Assembly (NCBI RefSeq): GCF_947166265.1
Contig: NZ_CAMVDO010000011.1
Span: 1 to 64,000, forward strand
Direction of reading: 5' to 3'
Length of the DNA stretch: 64,000 bases
DNA from: an uncultured Fibrobacter sp.
Lineage (GTDB): Bacteria; Fibrobacterota; Fibrobacteria; Fibrobacterales; Fibrobacteraceae
A program made the translations under genes and the position numbers. The notes beneath the pieces are model-generated. The model saw nothing but the letters and a program-made list of their open reading frames with translations. It was not told the origin of the DNA and made no database searches. Positions 6,994 to 16,725 of this stretch are shown piece after piece. Numbering within the stretch: position 1 is the first letter of the stretch; each line of letters begins with the position of its first letter.

Positions 6994-9705
6994 TTACCGA
7001 GGACTTTTTTCGAGCGTTTTCAGTAACGAATCGAGGCGCATGGTAAGCACTCCCGCGCCCCTCCAACACAAGTGATCGTAGTCATAAGCGACATCGCCAA
7101 GGTAATCGTGTTTTCCCATCTTATTTTCGTCCATCAGCACAAAATTTTCATTTTCCAGACTCAGTTTCTCTAAACGTTCCTGGAGCATTTTTGCCGTGGA
7201 CCGACGCATTCCATGTCGCCCATAGCTGCCTGTATTTTGGTAATACGGGCTCAACGGGAAAATGAGGCCAACCACAACAACATTGTGTTGCTCCGCGATT
7301 TTCAAAATCCGGTCTAGTTCAGCGAAATTAGACTCGTAGCGACGACTGTCATCGCTCCAGGCGCTATCCACCAGGACTTCTGCAAATTCTTTTCCGTTCG
7401 ACAACCAATCCAAAACACAAAAGCCATTTGTCCAGCCCCTATTCGAACGTACGGAAGCAAAACCCCTACGGGATTCCGCAATTTCAGACACGCGGGCAAC
7501 AAACAAACTATCCACTCCCTCTCGCCAGAATTCATGATTTGCATCATACACAAAACCAGGAGCCTCCCCCTTGTTCCAGGCCATGCTTTCTCCCGGTTCG
7601 TACTCCCCCCACAAATCAAAATCGAGTCCAATCACCAGGTACTTAAGATTTGTCACCTGAGGCGAAACATATTTTTCATAGAGTTCTTCCACGCAATGCA
7701 AATCACAGGGAACCGCCGCTAAATTGATTGCAAACAAACTCATTTGGTTTGCAGCAACCCCCATCTGCATGTGTGAATTTCCTAGACACACCACTTCCGC
7801 CGAATCGCGGTACATCCACAAGAGAGGAATTCGCTGCGCCAAGAATTGCGTCGCCTGTCCATTTTCCGAATAATAAAGTCCCAGGCTATCGTAATCCCAA
7901 CGCACATTGGCGTTACGTTCATGAGCCCAAAAAGCAGGATGCCAAACTTCCGTGCCTTCGACAAGCGAAAGCATTTTAGAGGTATTCGCATTGACAAGCA
8001 CAATTTTTCGATGAGCGCCATTTGCATCGACAAGTGTCGCCACAAAAAGTGAATCCGACCCGTTCACCCACTCGACATGATCAAACGTAAATCCCTTCGG
8101 AGCAGAAACGGACTGAATCAACTTTCCGGTACGATTCGCAATCAAAGCACGTTCGTGAGTTCTATAAGTCGCACCGACAAAATCACGTCCCATTTTCGCA
8201 CCAAAATCCAAGAAAAGCGTTTTATCGGCCCCACCTTGACTCAAGGACACATTGCAAGCCTGATTTTTCCCATACCAAACCCGTTCTGAACCATCTACAG
8301 AAGCGCGCAACAACTGAGATCCCGTCACAGCCAATTTTCCGTCTTTTGAAACTCCACCGTGATAGGCTCCGTCGAACAATTTTTTGGGCTTTCCAAATTT
8401 TCCATTCGAAAAACGCACCTGCCATGTTTGGCGACTCTTGAACGCAGCATCATCCTTATTATTGCCAGCATCGCTCACATACACAATGACCGTATCCCCA
8501 TTTTCAAGGACGCGAAAACGAGGAATGGCGGCAGACTCGGCAGGAAGTTCTACCGGAGTATCATTCTCGGATAGTCGACGGACATAAACCTTTGACGGGC
8601 CCGAAACACCCTCAAGTCCTGTACAGAAGGCAACATATCTACCGTCCGGCGAAATATCCGGATGGTATGCCGACACCCCCGTATTCATTTCGACCACGGA
8701 AACATAGGCATCGTTAAAGTCGACATAAGCCAAATTGCCATGCACATCTTCTCTAAAGACCAACTTGGAAAGTGGCTTATCTACAAATTTTTTGACAGCA
8801 CTGGACTTTACCAAGAGCGAATAATTTATTTGTATTTCGTTTCCCATTTCATCTAAATACGAGGGACTAGGAATGGCGCCAAACGCCAAACGAAAACCTA
8901 CATAAGAAGCCTTGGTCGAAGAGGTCACCATATAGACATCTCCCCGATTGTACAAATGGATTGAAGACGAAGCATTATGGACGCTCCCCCCCTTCAGGAC
9001 GCGTTCTTCAATACCATCGAGAGGCTTTCCGCCGACAAAATCACCCACCCCTTTAGAATGGAACGGCACCCACAAATCGTTCACCCACTCCAAGGCATTT
9101 CCCGCCATATCGCAAATTCCATTTTTATCGATATAGGAGGTACAAACCGGATGGAGTTCAAAGTCCGAATTACCGTTGTGCCACCCCTTTTCCGGTTGCC
9201 AATCGAGTCCTGCCGCATAAATCCACTCGGCTTCAGTCGGCAAACGAAAGCCTTGAACTTGGGGATTAAAGACAAGGCCGTCCATTCCGACACAGGCTCC
9301 GTCCCCGTCAAAAGACAAACCCGTATAGGAATACACCGTATCGAAACCATTCGACTTGCTCATTTTATTCGCATACAGAATGGCGTCAAAGTAAGTGACA
9401 TTTGTCGCGGGCAGTTTTCCGGCACAGGCAAGCCCCATATCACCGCAAGTCACTTCCTGTTTACCGATTAGAAAATCGTAGTCAAACGAAGCTTCCATTG
9501 AGGGGCGATCTTTTACAGAAGCAAACTCATCGTCCGTTCCCAAAGTGACCGTTTTTCCCATGGAACGCACACGCACAAAGCCGTCCAACGAAAGGGAATC
9601 CAGATTATCGGGATTATCCTCCGATTCGTAATTGAATTCAGAATTCGAGCATCCTATGAATCCAAGACCCAGGGCTAAAGCCAACATTCCAACTAATTTT
9701 ATCAT
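6994..9705 (-). CDS. Fibrobacter paralogous-family lipoprotein with FGE-like domain (TIGR02171-like)
   Basis: This 903-residue protein begins with a lipoprotein signal (lipobox FIGC, Cys19). Residues about 45-280 are an FGE/SUMF1-type (formylglycine-generating-enzyme-like) domain: FRLPTEAEWIYAAG, MAGNALEWVNDLW and VLKGGSVHN are diagnostic. Residues about 325-640 resemble a TolB/PD40-type propeller (HPDISPDGRYVAFCTG). The C-terminal 270 residues look like an SGNH-hydrolase-type fold (VVCLGNSHMQMG, then DYDHLCWRGA). The length, lipobox and domain order match a Fibrobacter family of unknown function. Whether the FGE-like part is an enzyme or a binding fold is unknown. TATATT lies 7 nt before the ATG with no Shine-Dalgarno site. 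Confidence 0.8.
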   Translation of the reverse strand: MIKLVGMLALALGLGFIGCSNSEFNYESEDNPDNLDSLSLDGFVRVRSMGKTVTLGTDDEFASVKDRPSMEASFDYDFLIGKQEVTCGDMGLACAGKLPATNVTYFDAILYANKMSKSNGFDTVYSYTGLSFDGDGACVGMDGLVFNPQVQGFRLPTEAEWIYAAGLDWQPEKGWHNGNSDFELHPVCTSYIDKNGICDMAGNALEWVNDLWVPFHSKGVGDFVGGKPLDGIEERVLKGGSVHNASSSIHLYNRGDVYMVTSSTKASYVGFRLAFGAIPSPSYLDEMGNEIQINYSLLVKSSAVKKFVDKPLSKLVFREDVHGNLAYVDFNDAYVSVVEMNTGVSAYHPDISPDGRYVAFCTGLEGVSGPSKVYVRRLSENDTPVELPAESAAIPRFRVLENGDTVIVYVSDAGNNKDDAAFKSRQTWQVRFSNGKFGKPKKLFDGAYHGGVSKDGKLAVTGSQLLRASVDGSERVWYGKNQACNVSLSQGGADKTLFLDFGAKMGRDFVGATYRTHERALIANRTGKLIQSVSAPKGFTFDHVEWVNGSDSLFVATLVDANGAHRKIVLVNANTSKMLSLVEGTEVWHPAFWAHERNANVRWDYDSLGLYYSENGQATQFLAQRIPLLWMYRDSAEVVCLGNSHMQMGVAANQMSLFAINLAAVPCDLHCVEELYEKYVSPQVTNLKYLVIGLDFDLWGEYEPGESMAWNKGEAPGFVYDANHEFWREGVDSLFVARVSEIAESRRGFASVRSNRGWTNGFCVLDWLSNGKEFAEVLVDSAWSDDSRRYESNFAELDRILKIAEQHNVVVVGLIFPLSPYYQNTGSYGRHGMRRSTAKMLQERLEKLSLENENFVLMDENKMGKHDYLGDVAYDYDHLCWRGAGVLTMRLDSLLKTLEKSPR

Positions 9706-9712
9706 CGTACAA

Positions 9713-9732
9713 AATATACTTTTTTCTACATT
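9713..9732. promoter_or_regulatory. Back-to-back -10 boxes of divergent, probably leaderless genes
   Basis: On the minus strand TATATT (9718-9713) ends 7 nt before the ATG at 9705. On the plus strand TACATT (9727-9732) ends 6 nt before the ATG at 9739. Only 33 bases separate the two start codons and neither gene has a Shine-Dalgarno site. Confidence 0.5.
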
Positions 9733-9738
9733 TTTTTC

Positions 9739-10491
9739 ATGTTTTCCGAAAAGAAATTCCTAGCGACAAAAGAGACTTCCAAGGCCAAACGTATGGCCGA
9801 ATTGCTGCGCGTTATCATTCTGCAACTGGGTGACGACGTACCCCGTGCAAAGCGTGAATTCGAGACCTACGCCGAATGGATGAAACTCCCTGAAAGTGAA
9901 CGCCTTACCGGAAAAAACCAGGCGCAAATGATCGACCTATACAAGACGTTCCGCACACGTGCAGGCCTAGGCTTTGAACGGGACGTTTACCTGGAACAGG
10001 AACCTGGCGACCGCGAAACGCCGAACGAAGCTCCGCTTCCGTTTGCCGTTCTGGTGCATAACCTGCGCAGCGCCTTTAATGTCGGCTCCATCATTCGCAG
10101 CACGGACTGTTTCGGACTCGAAGGAGTCCACCTGAGCGGCTACAGCTGCGGCCCCGACCACGTGACCGTAAAAAGTGCTGCCCGCGGATGCCAGGAATGG
10201 ATTCCAATCAAGCGTTGGGAAAACCCCTTCGATTGCGTAAAATGGCACAAGGAAAACGGCTACGAAATTATCGCCCTTGAAACCGGCGAAGACATCCCGA
10301 GCATAAACAACGTAACGTGGCCCGAAAAAGGCCTAATCATCCTCGGGAACGAAGAACTGGGAATCGCTCCGGAACTCATGGCCGAAGCAACCATGAAGGT
10401 GACAATCCCGATGGCAGGCCGCAAGGCAAGTATGAACGTTGCCGGGGCATTCGCCATCATGGCTTTCAAGATTCGCTCAGCACATTCGTAA
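9739..10491 (+). CDS. SpoU/TrmH-family RNA 2'-O-methyltransferase
   Basis: This 250-residue protein has the three SPOUT-class motifs that form the knotted SAM site: the NVGSIIRS block near residue 112, IILGNEELGI near 203 and IPMAGRKASMNVAGAFAI near 226. It should methylate a ribose 2'-OH in rRNA or tRNA. The N-terminal 90 residues are helical and not typical of a standard substrate-binding domain, so the target cannot be named. It is divergent from the lipoprotein at 6994-9705. Confidence 0.85.
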   Translation: MFSEKKFLATKETSKAKRMAELLRVIILQLGDDVPRAKREFETYAEWMKLPESERLTGKNQAQMIDLYKTFRTRAGLGFERDVYLEQEPGDRETPNEAPLPFAVLVHNLRSAFNVGSIIRSTDCFGLEGVHLSGYSCGPDHVTVKSAARGCQEWIPIKRWENPFDCVKWHKENGYEIIALETGEDIPSINNVTWPEKGLIILGNEELGIAPELMAEATMKVTIPMAGRKASMNVAGAFAIMAFKIRSAHS

Positions 10492-10630
10492 GTAAACTGT
10501 CGAAAACATTACAAAATTATATTTTTCTTACAAAAAGAATCGGACATCGGCCAAAAGACCTACAAAAGCGCCCTCTTCTTTTCTAAATTTGGCGCGGTTT
10601 GTAAAAAAGTTAAAACAATAAGGTCTGAAA

Positions 10631-11836
10631 ATGATTATTGAGCCGATGATTCGCAGCAATATGTGCGTGAACGCGCACCCGCAGGGCTGCGCCATGGACG
10701 TCAAACGCCAAATTGAATACGTCCAGAAAAAACGCGCCGAACGCGGCACGCCGAAAGATTCCCCCAAAACCGTACTCGTGTTGGGCTGTTCCACCGGTTA
10801 CGGACTCGCTAGCCGAATTTCTGCAGCATTCGAATTCGGAGCCGCCACCATCGGCGTTTCCTTTGAAAAAGAAGGGGTCGACGAACCTCGTCAAAAACCG
10901 GGAACTCCCGGCTGGTACAACAACATGGCATTCGACAAATACGCCAAGGAAGCCGGACTCGAAGCCGTGACCTTTAACGGCGACGCCTTTTCCCATGAGA
11001 TGCGCAAGAACGTCATCGACACGCTGAACAAGATGGGCCGCAAAGTCGACCTGCTGGTTTACAGTGTCGCTTCGGGCGTCCGCGTGGACCCGGACAACGG
11101 AACGCTCTACCGTAGCGTACTCAAACCCATCGGCGAAACCTTCTCCGGAGCAACCATCGACTGCATGACCGGAAAAATCAGCACCATCAGCGCCGAAAGC
11201 GCCACCGAAGAAGAAGCGGCGAATTCCGTAAAGGTGATGGGCGGCGAAGACTGGGCACTTTGGGTACGTCAACTCAAGGCCGCCGGCGTTCTTGCCGAAG
11301 GCATAAAGACAGTCGCCTACTCCTACATCGGCCCGAAACTTTCGCATGCGATTTACCGCGACGGAACCATCGGCGGAGCCAAGAAACATCTTGAAGCCAC
11401 CGCCCGCGAACTCGACGCCGAACTCCAGAAAGAGCTGAAGGGCGAAGCCTACGTATCCGTGAACAAGGGACTCGTGACTCGTTCCAGCGCCGTAATTCCG
11501 ATTATCCCCCTGTACCTTTCCGTTCTTTACAAGGTAATGAAGGAACAGGGAACGCACGAGGGTTGCATCGAGCAGATGGAACGTCTGATGAACGAACGCC
11601 TTTACACGGGTGCCGCCGTTCCGACCGACGAAAACCACCTGATCCGCATCGACGACTGGGAACTCGACCCGAAGGTGCAGGAAGAAGTCAACAAGCGCCT
11701 AGCCACCATCACGCAGGAAAACCTGGCCGAAGTCGGCGACCTTGAAGGCTACCGCCACGATTTCTTGGCTACCAACGGTTTCGACATCGAAGGCGTGGAC
11801 TACAGCGCAGACGTCAAGAGCGTCGCCACCATCTAA
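10631..11836 (+). CDS. fabV: Enoyl-ACP/trans-2-enoyl-CoA reductase FabV
   Basis: This 401-residue protein is the large single-chain NADH-dependent enoyl reductase of the FabV/TER family, which performs the last step of fatty-acid elongation. The nucleotide-binding block GCSTGYG is at 52-58 and the catalytic Y-x8-K pair is Tyr242 and Lys251. The N-terminal block with NAHPQGC is conserved in the family. FabV enzymes resist triclosan. A promoter-like CTAAATT at about 10583 and AAGG about 8 nt before the ATG fit a short leader. The gene ends at a strong terminator, so it is monocistronic. Confidence 0.95.
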   Translation: MIIEPMIRSNMCVNAHPQGCAMDVKRQIEYVQKKRAERGTPKDSPKTVLVLGCSTGYGLASRISAAFEFGAATIGVSFEKEGVDEPRQKPGTPGWYNNMAFDKYAKEAGLEAVTFNGDAFSHEMRKNVIDTLNKMGRKVDLLVYSVASGVRVDPDNGTLYRSVLKPIGETFSGATIDCMTGKISTISAESATEEEAANSVKVMGGEDWALWVRQLKAAGVLAEGIKTVAYSYIGPKLSHAIYRDGTIGGAKKHLEATARELDAELQKELKGEAYVSVNKGLVTRSSAVIPIIPLYLSVLYKVMKEQGTHEGCIEQMERLMNERLYTGAAVPTDENHLIRIDDWELDPKVQEEVNKRLATITQENLAEVGDLEGYRHDFLATNGFDIEGVDYSADVKSVATI

Positions 11837-11891
11837 AATTGCCACTCATCTTAGCGCCACAGATTTTAGCGCTACGAAACATTACGAAAAG

Positions 11892-11917
11892 GACGCGGCA
11901 TAAAGCCGCGTCTTTTT
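11892..11917 (+). terminator. Terminator of fabV
   Basis: A perfect 8-bp stem (GACGCGGC with GCCGCGTC, loop ATAAA) is followed by TTTTTGTT. Confidence 0.92.
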
Positions 11918-11939
11918 GTTGAAAACAAATTTAATGCAA

Positions 11940-13124
11940 CTACAGAGTCACCTTGACTTTTTCGCGCATCGCCATGACTTGCGCCTTGGCCTCTTCCACG
12001 GTGTTGCGGCGAGCAAGCAGCACGCCCAGGCGACGGTGGCCCTTGAGTTCGGGCTTGCCGAACAGGCGGAGCGCAGTGTCAGGTTCAGCAAGCACTTCTT
12101 CGAGGCCGCCAAACTTCACATGGTCGGAATTGCCATCAACCACGATCGCCTTCGAGGCACTCGGGCCGTGGAACGCGATGTTCGGGATGGGCAGGCCGAG
12201 AATAGCGCGAGCATGCAGCGCAAATTCGGAGAGGTCCTGGCTGATGAGCGTCACCATGCCGGTATCGTGCGGACGCGGGGACACTTCGCTGAACAGAACT
12301 TCGTCCTTGCAAACAAAGAGCTCGACACCGAAGATGCCACGACCGCCGAGAGCGTCGGTCACCTTCTTTGCAATCACCTTGGCCTGTTCCAAGAGTTCCG
12401 GCTTCATCGGCTGCGGCTGCCAGGATTCCTGATAGTCGCCGCCCACCTGGTGGTGACCGATCGGTTCCAGGAAGCTCGTGCCCGCCACATGGCGAACCGT
12501 GAGCAAAGTAATTTCGTAATCGAACGGCACAAAGCCTTCGACAATCACGCGACTGGCGTGGCCCGTGCGGCCCTCGTGCTGAGAAATATCCCAGGACTTC
12601 TGAATATCGGCTTCGGTCTTGATGACACTCTGGCCATGGCCCGAGGAACTCATGACCGGCTTGATCACGCACGGGATACCGATTTCCTTGACGGCCGCCT
12701 TGAAGTCTTCAAAATTGTCGGCGAAGCGGTACGGGCTCGTCTTGATGCCGAGTTCTTCGGCAGCGAGGCGGCGGATCCCTTCGCGGTTCATGGTAAGCTT
12801 GGTAGCCTTGGCCGTCGGAATGACGTTGTAGCCTTCCTTTTCCATTTCCACGAGCGTGTCGGTCGCAATGGCTTCGACTTCGGGAACAATATAGTCGGGC
12901 TTTTCAAGTTCAATCACGCGGCGGAGTTCTGCTCCGTCGAGCATGTTAATCACGTGGCTGCGGTGAGCCACCTGCATGCCAGGAGCATTGGCATAGCGGT
13001 CTACGGCAATGACTTCGACGCCGAGACGCATCATTTCGATGATAACTTCTTTACCCAGTTCGCCGGCCCCGCAAAAGAGGACCTTGGTTGCACTAGAACT
13101 TAGAGGTGTACCGATTTCTGCCAT
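11940..13124 (-). CDS. purT: Formate-dependent GAR transformylase PurT
   Basis: This ATP-grasp enzyme of 394 residues forms formyl-GAR from GAR, formate and ATP in purine synthesis. The N-terminal dinucleotide-like fold starts with [13 protein letters not shown] near residue 15. The ATP-grasp part contains [17 protein letters not shown] near 151-167 and the metal-binding [12 protein letters not shown] block near 275. Length is normal. A good Shine-Dalgarno AAGGAG lies 8 nt before the ATG. It converges with fabV, sharing its terminator region. Use of formate as a one-carbon donor suits a fermentative anaerobe. Confidence 0.96.
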   Translation of the reverse strand: MAEIGTPLSSSATKVLFCGAGELGKEVIIEMMRLGVEVIAVDRYANAPGMQVAHRSHVINMLDGAELRRVIELEKPDYIVPEVEAIATDTLVEMEKEGYNVIPTAKATKLTMNREGIRRLAAEELGIKTSPYRFADNFEDFKAAVKEIGIPCVIKPVMSSSGHGQSVIKTEADIQKSWDISQHEGRTGHASRVIVEGFVPFDYEITLLTVRHVAGTSFLEPIGHHQVGGDYQESWQPQPMKPELLEQAKVIAKKVTDALGGRGIFGVELFVCKDEVLFSEVSPRPHDTGMVTLISQDLSEFALHARAILGLPIPNIAFHGPSASKAIVVDGNSDHVKFGGLEEVLAEPDTALRLFGKPELKGHRRLGVLLARRNTVEEAKAQVMAMREKVKVTL

Positions 13125-13213
13125 AATTAAACTCCTTAGTTTTCAGGAATAATATAGGTAATAGACGAGAGAAAATACTACTCAGAACTTAGGAAAAGGG
13201 GGGACAAATGGGG

Positions 13214-14788
13214 TTAAAACTTCGTGTCGACCGGATTGAAGGTCATCTTGATGCCAGAGCGGATCCAGCCGTCCTTGCCGTCTTCATGCTTGTCGTGCGC
13301 CAGGTTTTCGTAACTGCGGAAACCGCCGCCGAGGTAGAAACCAAACCAACTGTTGTACTGCATTGCGTAAAGAGCATCGAGCACGTACTGAGTTTCCTTG
13401 ACTCCAGACGGAGAATGTTCTTCCTTGATGGCAATGTCGTAGTCAGTGTAGAGCTCCTTGTCGCCCTGGCGGAGCCAGGCGAGCGTCATCTTGGCAGAAT
13501 GCCGTCCCCATTTCCAGCCGAGGTCTAGCCACAGGTCAAGAGCGTCGGAGCCGCGGCGGTAACCGATCGGATAATCGACAAAGTACATGTCGGCATAGTC
13601 AGAGTCATCCTGTTCGCGGTAGTTGCTGCGGTAAAGGCGGCGGCTCGAGTATTCCAGCAGCGGGAGGCGTCCATTGCCATGCAGCGGGTCGGTACGCACG
13701 GCGTCGAATCGCCACGAGAAAGTTCCGTAACGGAGCGTCGGGAATTCCTGATAGTAGCCCGCCATGTAGCTGATCATGCTTCGGTTCGTGCCCTTGTCGT
13801 CATCTTCACCCACGGGGCTATTGATGTCTTCCATGCAAATTTGTCCATAAAACTTGGAGCCCTGCACCGGAGTGAAGCCTATTTCAAACGAGGTAACGGC
13901 CTTGGTGTAGCCGCCCGCAAAATTGTTGTGCAAGAACATGAACGGATTCATGGAGCGGAATTCCAGATCCTTGCCACCGACCATGCTTTCTTCGATGACA
14001 TACGTCCAGAAATGTTTCGTCTCGACACCGATGCGGTGATACACAAGATTTTTCACGTTTTCGTCGTAAACGCGGTCGCGCTGGTTACTCGCCTGCTTGC
14101 CCTTTTCGGGGCATTTCTGTTCAGCCGCTTCGGAACCTTCGGGGTAGCGGCACCCCGTTGCGTCCGGTTCACCGGGAACATCGTCAAAGAGCCATGCATT
14201 CAACGAAGAAAGCAAATAGTCGTAACGGAAAATGCCCGCCTTGAATTTCCAGTGCAAACCGTCGTGATACGGAGCACCGCCAATCGTCAGGTCGTTCGGA
14301 GATACCTTGAGGTCCGGGTCAAATCGGCCCAACTGCACATAGCCTACGGGGTTGTTCCACAGGACATAAGCATTTATAGGAACGCCAATGTCGAGTTCAC
14401 TCGGTTTGTAGGTAAAATTCGTCTTGAGGTCGCTTTCGTACCAGGCCTCGATATCCTTACGCAAGGGAGCTTCGATCAGGAAATGGAAATCCCCGTAGCC
14501 CGCACGGAAACTCAGCATAAAGAACGGTTCGATATGTTCTTCGTAGCTGCGGCCATTTTCGAGCGGAACACGGAGCCCACGCCAGTTCTTGCCGTAATAC
14601 TCGGCGGTATCCACGGCAAATGTCGGATCGGTGGGGCCTCCGTTCAGGCCGAAATTGAAATCGGTTCCAATCTGGAAATATCCATTGTAATGAGCGGAAT
14701 CAGCCGCAAGGGAATCCCCCACTGCAGAAGAGGCAAAAGCAAACGCCCCAAGGCAAGCAATAGCAAACAAACTCGAACGGAATAACAT
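13214..14788 (-). CDS. Predicted outer-membrane beta-barrel protein
   Basis: This 524-residue protein has a signal peptide (about 1-19, cut after FAFA) and then alternating aromatic and polar strands throughout, for example DFHFLIEAPL, AKMTLAWLRQ and GFYLGGGFRS. It ends in Phe, the usual signal for outer-membrane insertion. The layout resembles the Wzi/capsule-assembly barrels, but that is only a guess and no catalytic motif is seen. A four-cysteine-free loop with low-complexity charged residues lies near 195-225. TAAATT lies 8 nt before the ATG with no Shine-Dalgarno site, so the mRNA may be leaderless. Confidence 0.65.
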   Translation of the reverse strand: MLFRSSLFAIACLGAFAFASSAVGDSLAADSAHYNGYFQIGTDFNFGLNGGPTDPTFAVDTAEYYGKNWRGLRVPLENGRSYEEHIEPFFMLSFRAGYGDFHFLIEAPLRKDIEAWYESDLKTNFTYKPSELDIGVPINAYVLWNNPVGYVQLGRFDPDLKVSPNDLTIGGAPYHDGLHWKFKAGIFRYDYLLSSLNAWLFDDVPGEPDATGCRYPEGSEAAEQKCPEKGKQASNQRDRVYDENVKNLVYHRIGVETKHFWTYVIEESMVGGKDLEFRSMNPFMFLHNNFAGGYTKAVTSFEIGFTPVQGSKFYGQICMEDINSPVGEDDDKGTNRSMISYMAGYYQEFPTLRYGTFSWRFDAVRTDPLHGNGRLPLLEYSSRRLYRSNYREQDDSDYADMYFVDYPIGYRRGSDALDLWLDLGWKWGRHSAKMTLAWLRQGDKELYTDYDIAIKEEHSPSGVKETQYVLDALYAMQYNSWFGFYLGGGFRSYENLAHDKHEDGKDGWIRSGIKMTFNPVDTKF

Positions 14789-14816
14789 TGCACGTAAATT
14801 TACTAAAAAAGTGCCA

Positions 14817-14834
14817 CCGCTCAGGATGACACAT
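14817..14834 (-). repeat. Partial dispersed palindromic repeat
   Basis: CCGCTCAGGATGACAC at 14817-14832 is the 3' half of the repeat seen whole at 52348-52393. It lies just upstream of the outer-membrane protein gene. Confidence 0.5.
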
Positions 14835-14889
14835 CAAAAAAGCCGAAGCTAGAAGCGAGTATAGCAACGCCGCTAGACGAAGCTTATAG

Positions 14890-16674
14890 CTACGCTTTCG
14901 CTCTTGCGGCAAGTTCTTCGGGGGTACGGCACAGAATATCCCAGTCGCCGCGCTTGATAATCTTGTAAGCGTACCCCTGTTCGGTCAAGAACAGCTGACG
15001 GTTCATGGCGAATTCCTGTTCCTTGGAATCCTGCGTCACGATGCTGTAGAAATGCGCTGCACCGCCGTCGCTCTTGGGACGAAGCACACGGCCAAGGCGC
15101 TGGGCTTCTTCCTGGCGGCTACCGAAAGTACCCGAAATCTGGATGAGCACGTTGGCATCCGGCAAGTCGATGGCGAAGTTACCCACCTTCGAAACCATTA
15201 GGTTTTTCTGGCTACCGTTACGGAAGGCGGCATAAAGTTTTTCGCGATCCTTGTTCGGCGTCTTACCCGTAATCAGCGGAATCTGCAAGTCTTCGGAGAG
15301 GGCTTCGAGCTGGTCGATGTACTGGCCGATAATCAGCACACGGTCATCAGGCTTGTCGAAATACTTGAGCAGGCGTTCCACAATGTCGGTCTTTTCGGGG
15401 TTTGTGGAAGCAAGCGTAATCTTTTCACGCACCGGAGCAAGCGCGTACTTCATCTTGAGTTCCGCTTCCATCGGAATGCGGATTTCATTACAGTCGGCAG
15501 TTGCAATCCAGCCCTGCGCTTCCAAAATACGCCACGGAATATCGTACTTTTTCGGGCCAATCAAGCTGAACACTTCGGTTTCCTTGTGGTCTTCACGCAC
15601 AAGCGTCGCGGTAAGGCCCAGGCGGCGAGTGGCCTGCATTTCGGTACTCAGGCGGAACACCGGAGCCGGCAGCAAGTGCACTTCGTCGTAAATCATCAGG
15701 CCCCACTTTTCCTGGCTGAACAGCGGGAAATTCGCGAGTTCCTTCTTGACTTCTTCTTCAGTCAAATCGTCCAAGTCCGATTCAGCCTTTTCGTTTTCGG
15801 CCTTCTTGGTACGCTTGCGCTGAGTCAAAATCTGGTAGGTCGCCACCGTCACGGGGCCAATTTCCTTGACTTCGCCGGAGTATTCCTTCACCTGGTCGAG
15901 CGTCAAGTCCGTCTTGTCGCAAATTTCGCGAATCCACTGACGGGAGGCAGAAATATTCGGCGTCAAAATCAAGGTCTTAGTTTGTACCAAAGCCATCGTG
16001 GCAAGACCAATCACGGTCTTACCCGAACCGCAAGGCAGCACGATCACGCCCGAACCACCCTTCTCGGAACCGCTCGCGTAGAACACCTGGGCAGCTTCTT
16101 TCTGGTAATCGCGGAGGGCAAACGGCTTTCCGCCCACCGTCGTTTCACGCAGGTGAATCGGGAGCGGATCACCCACGGTGTAACCAGCCAAGTCCTCGAC
16201 CGGGAAACCCGCATTCGTGAGAGCCATTTTCAAGTGGCCACGACGTTCCGGATCCACCTCAGCGTGCAGGTCATCGATAAACTGGAGAATGTACGGTTCC
16301 ACTTCCTTGAGGTGGCAAATTTCGGTAAACATGTACTTGTCGTCGGATTCGACAATCAGCTTGCCATCCTCTTTTTTAAGGCGCAACAGACCATAGCGGT
16401 CCATATAGTCCTGAATTTCAGTCACCACGGTTTCAGGAATCGGGAATCGGCTCTGGCCTTCGAGGCGTTCCAGAACTTCCAGTGCACGAAGCCCCGTCGA
16501 AGCAGCGTTCCACAGGCTGAGGGGACTAATCTTGTAAGTATGCAGATGCTCGGGGCTCTTGACCAGTTCGGTGAAAGGGGCAATTGCGTCGCGGGCAGCT
16601 TCGTAGGTGGGAGCATCAACTTCCACCATAATTTCCATATTACTCTGAACAATAATGGCGCCATTCGGATTCAT
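14890..16674 (-). CDS. XPB/Rad25-type SF2 DNA helicase
   Basis: This protein of about 594 residues is a superfamily 2 helicase of the XPB type, known in archaea and eukaryotic TFIIH and found in some bacteria. The N-terminal 180 residues include the helicase-conserved damage-recognition-like region. Walker A is VLPCGSGKT, the Walker B box is DEVH (YDEVHLLPAPVF), then GLTATLVRED, and the C-terminal RecA lobe has QEEAQRLGRVLRP. An insert of charged residues (KAENEKAESDLDDL) separates motifs Ia and II. I chose the ATG at 16674 rather than the TTG at 16683 because TAAATT lies 8 nt before it, as in other apparently leaderless genes here. Likely role: DNA unwinding in repair. Confidence 0.9.
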   Translation of the reverse strand: MNPNGAIIVQSNMEIMVEVDAPTYEAARDAIAPFTELVKSPEHLHTYKISPLSLWNAASTGLRALEVLERLEGQSRFPIPETVVTEIQDYMDRYGLLRLKKEDGKLIVESDDKYMFTEICHLKEVEPYILQFIDDLHAEVDPERRGHLKMALTNAGFPVEDLAGYTVGDPLPIHLRETTVGGKPFALRDYQKEAAQVFYASGSEKGGSGVIVLPCGSGKTVIGLATMALVQTKTLILTPNISASRQWIREICDKTDLTLDQVKEYSGEVKEIGPVTVATYQILTQRKRTKKAENEKAESDLDDLTEEEVKKELANFPLFSQEKWGLMIYDEVHLLPAPVFRLSTEMQATRRLGLTATLVREDHKETEVFSLIGPKKYDIPWRILEAQGWIATADCNEIRIPMEAELKMKYALAPVREKITLASTNPEKTDIVERLLKYFDKPDDRVLIIGQYIDQLEALSEDLQIPLITGKTPNKDREKLYAAFRNGSQKNLMVSKVGNFAIDLPDANVLIQISGTFGSRQEEAQRLGRVLRPKSDGGAAHFYSIVTQDSKEQEFAMNRQLFLTEQGYAYKIIKRGDWDILCRTPEELAARAKA

Positions 16675-16725
16675 AGGCGCCAAATTTAGTAAATGTTTCG
16701 GTTTATGCCAAGATACCCAATCTTA

